A DNA stretch of 28,683 nt, taken from the NCBI GenBank assembly GCA_016293645.1, contig JAEDDW010000018.1, forward strand, positions 1 through 28,683, in the 5' to 3' direction. The position numbers were made by a program, and so were the translations under genes. This document shows positions 1-6,572 of the stretch, piece by piece. Position 1 is the stretch's first letter. Each line of letters opens with the position of its first letter. Source of the DNA: Treponema sp. (GTDB lineage: Bacteria > Spirochaetota > Spirochaetia > Treponematales > Treponemataceae). The notes beneath the pieces were generated by a model, which was given only the letters and a program-made list of their open reading frames with translations, had not been told where the DNA came from and ran no database searches.

Positions 1-73
1 GGCAGTCATGGAAAAGGCGCCATGGAGGGCGCCGACAGCGAAGAAGCCGGCCCGGGAGTTTTAAATGGATGGA

Positions 74-133
74 CGGTTCGACTGTGCTCACCGATCCTGG
101 GAAAGCAGGGCTGCTGAGCCTGGTCGAAGTAGC
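74..133. repeat. Inverted pair of TGAGC-x-GTCGAA repeats
   Basis: The copy at 74-93 reads TTCGACTGTGCTCA inside CGGT/ACCG arms. The copy at 110-133 reads TGAGCCTGGTCGAA inside GCT/AGC arms. The two are in opposite orientation, so TTCGAC (77-82) can pair with GTCGAA (123-128) and CTCA (87-90) with TGAG (115-118). The same core recurs at 4073, 28469 and 28593. Confidence 0.6.
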
Positions 134-182
134 TCTGTGGCTTTGCTATTTGACATGGACGCTGCGCTGTAATCTTTTTCTC

Positions 183-211
183 TTGTCATATTTTAAAAGC
201 CGACTTATAAT
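183..211 (+). promoter_or_regulatory. Promoter of FHA gene, predicted leaderless
   Basis: TTGTCA at 183-188, a 17-bp spacer and a perfect TATAAT at 206-211. The ATG of the FHA gene starts at 218, only 6 nt after the -10, so transcription should start at or within a base or two of the start codon. No Shine-Dalgarno sequence lies between. Confidence 0.75.
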
Positions 212-217
212 TTATTT

Positions 218-562
218 ATGAACGATACAACAATAATCAATTCAAGTCCTTTAGGACAGCACCTTGATAAGATAGCCGAATCCCAGCAGGTATCATATCT
301 TGTGTTCAATAAGAAAAAAATCCAGATTGCGGCTAAAATTACCATGGGCCGCGAACAGGACAATGATATTGTCATTGACTCAAAGCTTGCAAGCCGCCAT
401 CATTGCATAATTCAGAAAATCCGCGATGCATATTTTGTCAAGGATGAAAACAGCACCAACGGAACTTTCCTTAACGGACGGAGAATTCCACCTGACAAGT
501 ATGTAAAACTCAATGCAGGCGACAAGCTTACAATTGGTTCCGCAAATCTCATAATGGGCTAA
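218..562 (+). CDS. Small FHA-domain protein
   Basis: This 114-residue protein is almost only a forkhead-associated domain, the fold that binds phosphothreonine peptides. The diagnostic residues are visible: Gly44-Arg45 in the first strand-loop, Ser59-Arg60-His61, and the NSTNGTFLNG block at 78-87. The first 25 residues form a short unstructured lead. There is no signal peptide or membrane segment, so it is probably cytosolic. It is the first gene of a cluster with a phosphatase (1 base downstream), a Ser/Thr kinase and a winged-helix regulator, so its natural ligand is plausibly a phosphorylated site on the kinase or a kinase substrate. The start is set by a -10 box 6 nt upstream rather than by a ribosome binding site. 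The domain call is secure; the partner is inferred. Confidence 0.9.
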   Translation: MNDTTIINSSPLGQHLDKIAESQQVSYLVFNKKKIQIAAKITMGREQDNDIVIDSKLASRHHCIIQKIRDAYFVKDENSTNGTFLNGRRIPPDKYVKLNAGDKLTIGSANLIMG

Positions 563-563
563 A

Positions 564-1580
564 ATGCCGGAAAATACGCAGTTATCGCTGTTGCTTGATG
601 AAATAAAAGAAATACACTTCTCAAATGATTTTCCAAAGGAAGCTGACTTTCAGGAGTTCCTTGATGATGCAGTTTCTGTTTTGGAAAGTGAAGATGAATC
701 TTACAGACCAAAAAATGACGAGGGGAATCCTGGTGGTCTTCTGGATTTTTCTTCATCTACACTTCCAGTTTTAGTTGTTCCTGATATTCACGGAAGAAGC
801 GACATGCTTTTGAAAATCTTGGATTTTAAATTCGACGGAACAAAAACAGTCCTTGAGGGATTGAACGACAACAGTCTTCTGGTTGTCTGTGTCGGCGATG
901 CTGTTCATGGTGAAATGCGTGCCTATGACAGATGGCTTAAAAGCTATTCTGACTGGCAGATTGATGTTTATGCAGGACCTTCCATGAAGGAGGAAATGAA
1001 TGAAAACATTTCAGTATGGCGGATTCTTATGCTCCTCAAGAAAAAATTTCCTGCCAATTTTCATTTTCTTAAGGGCAATCACGAAAATGTGACCAACGAA
1101 TGCGGTCATGGAAATTACTCATTCAGAAAATTCGTAAATGAAGGCCAGATGTGCTGTGATTTCATAAGGCAGGTTTATGGTGATGTTATTCTTCATCTGA
1201 TCAGTCTTTGGGAAAAGAATCTTCCTGTCTGTGCTGTTTTTTCATCCTTCTGTGTTTCTCATGCTGAACCTGCTGCTGAATTCAAACGTGATGAAGTAAT
1301 CAACAGCAGTTTGCTTGATGAAGTTGTCTATGGTTTTACCTGGACGCGGAACGATGATGCTGAAAAAGACAGCTGTAAAAAAACTCTCAAGAATTTGAAC
1401 TCAAAAGCCAGATGCAAAGGTTGTCTATGGTTTGGCGGGCATAGACCTGTGAAGGACAGTAAATTCAACTTGAGGCAGGACGGAGCTTATGTCCAGCTTC
1501 ATAACCCGCAGGAAATGAATGTGGCGCTTGTAGTTCCGGGGAAAAAATTTGATCCGGAAAAAGACATAAGAAGTCTTTGA
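564..1580 (+). CDS. PPP-family metallophosphatase (Ser/Thr phosphatase-like)
   Basis: A 338-residue calcineurin-like phosphoesterase. Metal-binding motifs appear in order: PDIHGR at about 73-78, GDAVHGE at 111-117, GNHEN at 171-175, then SHAEP and a late GGHRP histidine. The GDxVDRG signature of classical PPP phosphatases is altered to GDAVHGEMRAYDRW, so it belongs to a divergent branch. About 65 N-terminal residues precede the catalytic fold and are acidic. Its ATG lies one base after the stop of the FHA gene, implying translational coupling. With the kinase 52 bases downstream it most likely removes phosphate from Ser/Thr residues added by that kinase. A role on a small molecule cannot be excluded. 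Confidence 0.8.
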   Translation: MPENTQLSLLLDEIKEIHFSNDFPKEADFQEFLDDAVSVLESEDESYRPKNDEGNPGGLLDFSSSTLPVLVVPDIHGRSDMLLKILDFKFDGTKTVLEGLNDNSLLVVCVGDAVHGEMRAYDRWLKSYSDWQIDVYAGPSMKEEMNENISVWRILMLLKKKFPANFHFLKGNHENVTNECGHGNYSFRKFVNEGQMCCDFIRQVYGDVILHLISLWEKNLPVCAVFSSFCVSHAEPAAEFKRDEVINSSLLDEVVYGFTWTRNDDAEKDSCKKTLKNLNSKARCKGCLWFGGHRPVKDSKFNLRQDGAYVQLHNPQEMNVALVVPGKKFDPEKDIRSL

Positions 1581-1604
1581 AGAGTCTAGTAAGTGAACTA
1601 AAAT
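1577..1604 (+). promoter_or_regulatory. Candidate internal promoter before kinase gene
   Basis: TTGAAG at 1577-1582 and TAAAAT at 1599-1604, separated by 16 bp. It overlaps the end of the phosphatase gene. It would give a leader of about 20 nt carrying GGGGAA as the ribosome binding site of the kinase gene. Confidence 0.35.
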
Positions 1605-1632
1605 AAAAGCTTGAATATAGGGGAATGTAATA

Positions 1633-3273
1633 ATGGCGGAATCTGAGACAATCGGAAAATACAAAAATTGCACGAAAATTGCCGCAGGAGGAATGGGGGC
1701 AGTCTATCTTGCCACTCATCCTGAACTGAAACGCAAGGTTGTTATCAAGAAACTTACCTTGAGAAATGGTGGTGCCGCCATACGGGAACGTTTCAAGCGT
1801 GAGGCCCGTATTTTAAGTGATCTTTCAAGTCCTTATGTCGTCAGGATGTTTGACTATTTTACTGAAGGCAGGGCAAACTACATTGTTCTTGAATATGTCG
1901 AGGGAATGTCCCTTGACCGGCTTATTGAAAAACAGACTGTACTGCCTCCACAGCTTGCCATGCTGATTCTTCAGGATGCATGTCTTGGTCTTAAAAATGC
2001 CCATTCCAAGGGGGTTGTACACAGAGACATCAAGCCTGGCAACATACTCATGTCAAAACGTGGTGAAATAAAACTTGCAGACTTTGGTATCGCAAGTGAT
2101 GAAAAGGAAAGCGAATCTGTTTCCGCCAGTTCCAAAGATAAAACGGCATCACTTGATGCAACGGCGGTTTCCTCTGCAATTACCATGGCCGGTTCTACCC
2201 TCGGAACACCGGCTTATATGTCTCCTGAGCAGTTGACGGATTCAAGTTCCGTTGATAACAGGGCTGATATTTATTCCCTTGGTGTGATGCTTTATGAAAT
2301 GGTCACCGGAACAAAACCTTATGCCGGTGATATGGCTCCATCAACCATTGCAAGGATAAAGAAAGGAAATTACATACCTCCCAGAAAGATCAACAGCAAG
2401 ATACCAAGACAGGTTTCTTCTCTGATCAATAAAATGATGAAGCCGAATCCGGCAAAGCGCTTTCAGTCCATTGAGCCTGTAATTTCACGTATCAGAAAGT
2501 ATCTTAATCATTATGATGCCCATGCAATAAGGGTTTCTCTTGCTCAGTCGGTGATTTCAAGTAAAAGCACAAAGTTTCCGATATATGAAGAAAGAAACAG
2601 AAAGCTCAAGAAGATTTCACTTGTAGCTTTTATTTCTGCAATGATTCTTTCGATATTCGGTCTTGCCTGGAAGGAAGGTGTTGTTCATAAAACTGTCCTT
2701 AGGAAATGGTATACTCCGGTTTCCTTGAAAATGCAGATGCCAGCAACTGCAAGTGCTGCTGCCGATATTCCTGCCAACGCATTTTTCTTTGTAAATGACG
2801 GAGATGAAATACCTGAAGTTCCAGGGACAAGAAGAGTGTTCCTTGCAAGAAAAGGTGAGGAGACAAAGAAAAACATCGAGTATTTTACAAAAGATGTTTT
2901 CCTGAAACCTGGAGAGTATAGGATCAAGATAGCTGAAGGCCCGTATGTGTGGTGGAAAAGCATTTCTGTTGGAAAGGACAAGGTTGCTCTTGATCTTGAT
3001 TTCCTTAGGAATGCGAGCAGAAATCTTTCTGTTCATTTCAATGCTCTTGATTCTGAAACTGGTGCAGACATAACTGAAAAATCAAACTTCCTTATTCTAA
3101 GCGGAAGCAAATGGGTTGATGTTAAAAAAGTTGATTTTTCAAAACTTACGACTGGAACCGTCTACAAGTTCCTTATTACGAATGAAGGCTATTATGACGA
3201 GTATTTCAGCCTTCGTATTGACTGGTATCAGGATGAGCTGTTCATAAATGGAAATATGAGGAAAAAAATGTAG
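1633..3273 (+). CDS. Membrane-anchored Ser/Thr protein kinase (Hanks type)
   Basis: A 546-residue eukaryotic-type kinase. The glycine-rich loop GGMGAVYLA is near residues 19-27, the ATP lysine near 39, catalytic HRDIKPGN at 130-137 (Asp132), DFG at 150-152 and GTPAYMSPEQ at 191-200. Between DFG and the GTPAY segment is a roughly 30-residue Ser/Thr/Ala/Lys-rich insertion (about 157-188), an enlarged activation loop with many possible autophosphorylation sites. After the kinase domain, basic residues lead to a single membrane segment at about 328-346. A C-terminal part of about 200 residues, without PASTA repeats, probably lies outside the cytoplasm. The ATG has GGGGAA upstream. It is the writer of the FHA/phosphatase/kinase cluster. 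Confidence 0.92.
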   Translation: MAESETIGKYKNCTKIAAGGMGAVYLATHPELKRKVVIKKLTLRNGGAAIRERFKREARILSDLSSPYVVRMFDYFTEGRANYIVLEYVEGMSLDRLIEKQTVLPPQLAMLILQDACLGLKNAHSKGVVHRDIKPGNILMSKRGEIKLADFGIASDEKESESVSASSKDKTASLDATAVSSAITMAGSTLGTPAYMSPEQLTDSSSVDNRADIYSLGVMLYEMVTGTKPYAGDMAPSTIARIKKGNYIPPRKINSKIPRQVSSLINKMMKPNPAKRFQSIEPVISRIRKYLNHYDAHAIRVSLAQSVISSKSTKFPIYEERNRKLKKISLVAFISAMILSIFGLAWKEGVVHKTVLRKWYTPVSLKMQMPATASAAADIPANAFFFVNDGDEIPEVPGTRRVFLARKGEETKKNIEYFTKDVFLKPGEYRIKIAEGPYVWWKSISVGKDKVALDLDFLRNASRNLSVHFNALDSETGADITEKSNFLILSGSKWVDVKKVDFSKLTTGTVYKFLITNEGYYDEYFSLRIDWYQDELFINGNMRKKM

Positions 3274-3296
3274 GATTAAATTCCGGGGAGGGAATT

Positions 3297-4025
3297 GTGA
3301 TATTTCTTCTGACAAAAGAAGATCAATTGGAAGCATGCAAGAAGTTTGCCGACTATCTGGAAAAAACATGTGACAACGAAGTCTGGGTTTTTACCGATCC
3401 AAAAGATTTCTATGTCTGTATTGAAGTTGCGATTCCTGGAAAGATTGATTATGTCCTGATTGATTTCAGGACTACACAGCTTGATCTTTTCAGTCCCTAC
3501 GAGTATATATCCGAATCAGTCAATCCGGTTCCTGTGATCATGTTCAATGATCCTTATCCTGATCCTGAAAGAAGAGCCGCCTACTGGTTGAACAAAAACA
3601 GGGACTATCTTGTTCCTTATGTAACTGAAAAACACCTGAAGAGTCTGATACCTGACTTCATGATCATTCAGTATTATCTTAATGAACATCAATTCAGCCG
3701 TTATTTGAACGGAATATGTGCTCCACAGAAATTCATTCCAGATGAGATGCTTTCCAAGATGAAGGCTCTTGAAGAATTTCCACAGAATCATTCGCTTCCA
3801 AAATCACGAAAAAAACTTTTTGAGCTTTTCCTGGAAAACAAAGGAGTTCCGATGTCAGAGGAGGACCTTTGTGTCGCCATGTGGAATGAATACAATCCTG
3901 TCAACAAGAAAAATCTGGTTGCCTACATCAGTGAGCTGCGCAGAGCCTGTGAAAATGAAGACCGGATCTGCGTTGACATCGTAAGGACTGGCAAAGGAAT
4001 GTATCAGCTGAACTCGGAATGCTGA
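3297..4025 (+). CDS. Receiver-like protein with OmpR-type winged helix
   Basis: A 242-residue protein starting at GTG behind a strong GGGGAGGG site. The C-terminal 75 residues match the OmpR/PhoB winged-helix DNA-binding domain: the recognition helix around NLVAYISELRRA and the wing VRTGKGMYQL in the position of the usual RGxGYRL. The N-terminal 120 residues look like a degenerate receiver, with a DYVLIDFR strand placing Asp56 where the phospho-acceptor would be, but the usual acidic pair and switch residues are not clear. No histidine kinase is nearby. Position 23 bases after the Ser/Thr kinase suggests it may be controlled by that kinase instead. The DNA-binding call is good; the receiver is tentative. 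Confidence 0.7.
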   Translation: MIFLLTKEDQLEACKKFADYLEKTCDNEVWVFTDPKDFYVCIEVAIPGKIDYVLIDFRTTQLDLFSPYEYISESVNPVPVIMFNDPYPDPERRAAYWLNKNRDYLVPYVTEKHLKSLIPDFMIIQYYLNEHQFSRYLNGICAPQKFIPDEMLSKMKALEEFPQNHSLPKSRKKLFELFLENKGVPMSEEDLCVAMWNEYNPVNKKNLVAYISELRRACENEDRICVDIVRTGKGMYQLNSEC

Positions 4026-4039
4026 ATGAATAAAAGTAG

Positions 4040-4184
4040 GGAGATGGGGCTGCCCCAAATGCAATTTCAGGATGGTTGAGCGTAGTCGAAACCACCACGT
4101 ACAGTATTATTGCTCATTTCGATATTGCGGCGCAATGACCTTGGCATGAATACTTATTGGACAGCCCTATCCCCGATTTTTTTT
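4040..4184 (+). repeat. Structured intergenic element with terminal inverted arms
   Basis: Imperfect terminal arms at about 4040-4053 and 4163-4175 (GATGGGGCTG against CAGCCCTATC, one G-U wobble) enclose about 110 bp. Inside are a GGGG-CTG-CCCC hairpin (4046-4056), one TGAGC-x-GTCGAA repeat with TGGTT/AACCA arms (4073-4094), and ATTGC-GGC-GCAAT. Eight T follow directly at 4177-4184, so on the plus strand it might also end transcription of the signalling cluster. It sits between two convergent genes. Confidence 0.45.
4073..4094 (+). repeat. TGAGC-x-GTCGAA repeat copy
   Basis: TTGAGCGTAGTCGAA framed by TGGTT and AACCA arms, inside the intergenic element after the signalling cluster. The core matches the copies at both window ends, but the arms differ. 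Confidence 0.6.
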
Positions 4185-5634
4185 AGCGTATATTTGCCTT
4201 GATGAATGACATCTTAAGGTCCTTGAGCTTTTCTGTCATGGAAACCTTGTAGATGTGAGGGTTGAGGATTCTCTTGAAAGACGGATCCAGAGTCTCGATT
4301 TCTGCCATCATTCTTCTTCTGCTTTCCGCAAGCTGCTGACTGTCGCTGAGACGTGGTTCAACACGCTGTCCGTTTTCAAGACGTTTTTTCAGCATTGGTT
4401 TTACAACATCTGCCTTGAATGTAAACTGCCTGTAGTCAACCATAGGGTGATAGTATCTGTATTCTTTTCCACTTTCGATCGACTCATCTTCAAGCGCAAG
4501 AATATCCGCCCTTGCCATTCCGTCTGAATCGTAGAGCCTGTATACATTCTTGATTCCTGGATTTGTGTTTTTGGCAGGGTTGTCGCTGAATTTCATTGCC
4601 GGTACAAGATTTCCTGTTTCAGCATCATGACGTGCGGCAAGTTTGTAGACTCCTGTGAAGGAAGATTCAGTTCCGCCTGTGACCATGTGGGTACCAACAC
4701 CCCAGCTTGCAATCGGGGCATTCTGAAGAACAAGAGTCTCAATAATTTCTTCCGTAAGTTCATTTGAAACGGAAATGAATGCCTGAGGGAATCCGGCTGC
4801 ATCAAGTTCTTTTCGGACTTCTTTAGTAAGATATGAAATGTCTCCGGAGTCAAGACGGACTCCAAAGTTGTATCCCTGTTCAACAAGCTCCGCACCTGCG
4901 ATGATCGCATTTTTTATTCCGCTTTTGAGCGTGTCGTATGTGTCGATGAGAAAAACAGTTTTCTGAGGATATATTTTTGCATAGGCACGGAATGCCTCAA
5001 GCTCGCTTGGGAAAGACATGATCCATGAGTGGGCCATTGTTCCCATGACAGGAATACCATAGATTTTGCCAGCCAATGTGTTGCTGGTTCCGGCTGCGCC
5101 ACCGATATATGATGCGCGGGTTGCGCTCATTCCGCCGTCTGGTCCCTGTGCACGTCTTAGACCGAATTCCATGATGCTGCCTTTCTTGCTTGCAAGCCAG
5201 ACACGGGCTGTCTTTGTTGCGATGAGACTCTGGAAGTTGCAGATGTTGAGGACGAGTCCTTCGATTATCTGCGCCTCAATCAGGTTTGCATGAATTCTAA
5301 CCAAAGGCTCCTGAGGGAAAATCACTGAGCCTTCCTCAAATGAGTAGAGGTCGCCTGTGAATTTGAATGTCCTGAGATATTCAAGGAATCCATCCTCAAA
5401 AATCTTGAGGCTGCGGAGGTAATCGATTTCGTCTTCGTCAAAACAGAATTCTGTAAGTGAGTCCAGAAGAGGTTCTATTCCGGCAAAGATACTGAATCCT
5501 CCGTTGAAAGGCTGGCGGCGGAAAAACATGTCGAATACTACAGGTTCGTTCATATTGTTCTTCCAATATCCCTGTGCCATTGTGAGTTCATAAAGATCTG
5601 TGAACAAAGCGCTTTTGCTGAATGATGAATGCAT
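4183..5634 (-). CDS. pncB: Nicotinate phosphoribosyltransferase
   Basis: A 483-residue enzyme that makes nicotinate mononucleotide from nicotinate and PRPP in NAD salvage. Typical family blocks are seen: FTDLYELTMAQGYWKN at the start, GLRRAQGPDGG with the following SATRASYIGG, GTMAHSW (His202, position of the phosphohistidine), FLIDTYDT, VRLDSGD and GVGTHMVTG. A longer frame reaches 5691, but the ATG at 5634 has GGAG 7 nt upstream and begins with the sequence expected for the family. It stands alone, convergent to the signalling cluster and divergent from the SDR operon. Its predicted transcript has a leader of about 80 nt with a possible hairpin. The assignment is secure. Confidence 0.93.
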   Translation of the reverse strand: MHSSFSKSALFTDLYELTMAQGYWKNNMNEPVVFDMFFRRQPFNGGFSIFAGIEPLLDSLTEFCFDEDEIDYLRSLKIFEDGFLEYLRTFKFTGDLYSFEEGSVIFPQEPLVRIHANLIEAQIIEGLVLNICNFQSLIATKTARVWLASKKGSIMEFGLRRAQGPDGGMSATRASYIGGAAGTSNTLAGKIYGIPVMGTMAHSWIMSFPSELEAFRAYAKIYPQKTVFLIDTYDTLKSGIKNAIIAGAELVEQGYNFGVRLDSGDISYLTKEVRKELDAAGFPQAFISVSNELTEEIIETLVLQNAPIASWGVGTHMVTGGTESSFTGVYKLAARHDAETGNLVPAMKFSDNPAKNTNPGIKNVYRLYDSDGMARADILALEDESIESGKEYRYYHPMVDYRQFTFKADVVKPMLKKRLENGQRVEPRLSDSQQLAESRRRMMAEIETLDPSFKRILNPHIYKVSMTEKLKDLKMSFIKANIR

Positions 5635-5675
5635 GAAAATTCTCCAAAAAATAATTTTCTGACGTTTTTCTTTTG

Positions 5676-5703
5676 GGTGAAAAGACAGCATCTGCTTGTC
5701 ACC
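5676..5703 (-). other. Hairpin in the pncB leader
   Basis: Read on the minus strand, GGTGA and TCACC enclose an inner AGC-AGAT-GCT hairpin within the 5' untranslated leader of the nicotinate phosphoribosyltransferase gene. It does not match a riboswitch class I can recognise. It could be a simple protein or ligand site, or chance. Confidence 0.25.
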
Positions 5704-5723
5704 AGCCGGCGTCGTTTAACTTA

Positions 5724-5752
5724 ATAATACAGAGAATCTCAGAAAATTGCAA
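5724..5752 (-). promoter_or_regulatory. Promoter of pncB sharing its -35 with the divergent promoter
   Basis: On the minus strand TTGCAA (5752-5747), 17-bp spacer, TATTAT (5729-5724). The -35 hexamer is self-complementary and is also the -35 of the plus-strand promoter of the SDR gene. It lies in a perfect 14-bp palindrome, AAAATTGCAATTTT (5743-5756). Confidence 0.65.
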
Positions 5753-5775
5753 TTTTGTTCAATGGCATCTATAAT
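5747..5775 (+). promoter_or_regulatory. Promoter of SDR operon, predicted leaderless
   Basis: TTGCAA (5747-5752), 17-bp spacer, perfect TATAAT (5770-5775), then 6 nt to the ATG at 5782. No ribosome binding site is present. The -35 hexamer is shared with the divergent pncB promoter. Confidence 0.75.
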
Positions 5776-5781
5776 TAAAGC

Positions 5782-6570
5782 ATGAAAAAAATCATAGTAG
5801 TTACCGGCGCCTCAAGCGGAATGGGGGTCTGTTTTGCAAGGCAGCTTGCCTGTGAAAAACCTGATGAACTTTGGATAGTGGCCCGCAGAAAAGACCGTCT
5901 TGAGAATCTGAAAAAAGAAATTGAATCAGAAAAATCAGTGAAAGTCCGGGTTGTTGATATTGATGTTTCAGGCTCTGAAGGTGCCAGAAGATTTAAGGCA
6001 ATTCTTGATGTTGAAAGGAATTCAGGTGATTTCGAAATCTCTGTTCTCGTAAACAATGCAGGTTTTGGTACCTATGGAGAATTCGCTGATACAGACACTG
6101 ACCGTGAAATGGAAATGGTCGACTTGAATTGTACTTCCCTTACTGGAATTACCGGTTTCGCTCTTCCATATATGAAGAAAGGTTCCAGAATCATAAATAC
6201 TGCAAGTCTTGCGTCCTTCCTTCCTTTGGGAAACTTCGCTGTCTATGGAGCTTCAAAAGCTTATGTCTTGAGCCTCAGTGTTGCTCTCGCAGCGGAACTT
6301 AAACCCAGGGGAATTTCTGTCACCGCTTTGTGCCCAGGACCTGTCAGTACGGAATTTGCAAACGTCGCTTCAAAAGGTGCTCGTGAGAAAGTGCGGCATG
6401 GATTGTCTCCTGAGAAAACTGTTGAACATGCGATCAAGGCATCCAGGAGGGGCAGGCTGTATTCCATGCGTTTCTTCAAGTGGAAAATACAGGCGTGGGC
6501 CAGCCCATACGTAAACCGGTATCTCGGTGCATGGTTCACGTATAAATTCTGTAAAAGGCCAAGCAACTAG
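5782..6570 (+). CDS. SDR-family NAD(P)-dependent oxidoreductase
   Basis: A 262-residue classical short-chain dehydrogenase. The cofactor loop TGASSGMG is at 8-15, NNAG at 91-94, the catalytic Ser near 142, and Tyr155 with Lys159 in YGASKAY. The C-terminal part is basic (KASRRGR, then FFKWKIQAW), which may touch the membrane. The substrate cannot be read from the sequence; related proteins are often annotated DltE- or YqjQ-like. It opens an operon: the GH3 gene starts 2 bases after its stop. The start is fixed by the promoter, whose -10 is 6 nt upstream. Confidence 0.88.
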   Translation: MKKIIVVTGASSGMGVCFARQLACEKPDELWIVARRKDRLENLKKEIESEKSVKVRVVDIDVSGSEGARRFKAILDVERNSGDFEISVLVNNAGFGTYGEFADTDTDREMEMVDLNCTSLTGITGFALPYMKKGSRIINTASLASFLPLGNFAVYGASKAYVLSLSVALAAELKPRGISVTALCPGPVSTEFANVASKGAREKVRHGLSPEKTVEHAIKASRRGRLYSMRFFKWKIQAWASPYVNRYLGAWFTYKFCKRPSN

Positions 6571-6572
6571 CC

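Larger units (their letters stand above)
1..217. other. Non-coding, palindrome-rich left end
   Basis: No supportable gene is seen here. The first 60 bases are G+C-rich and hold an inverted repeat (GGCGCC at 16-21 and 28-33, 6-nt loop). Two copies of the TGAGC-x-GTCGAA repeat follow in opposite orientation. The last 40 bases are A+T-rich and form the promoter of the FHA gene. A short frame ending in a stop at 61-63 could be the tail of an upstream gene, but it is too short to support. Confidence 0.6.

Noticed and set aside
150..173. TTGACA and TGTAAT as a second promoter of the FHA gene
   Set aside because: Only 12 bp lie between the boxes, too short for sigma-70; the pair at 183-211 is far better.
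3..219. Open plus-strand frame through the left end
   Set aside because: It reads through two palindromic repeats and the -35/-10 of the FHA gene and has no recognisable protein feature.
5635..5691. 19-residue extension of nicotinate phosphoribosyltransferase
   Set aside because: The downstream ATG at 5634 has GGAG at good spacing and the extension is not family-like.
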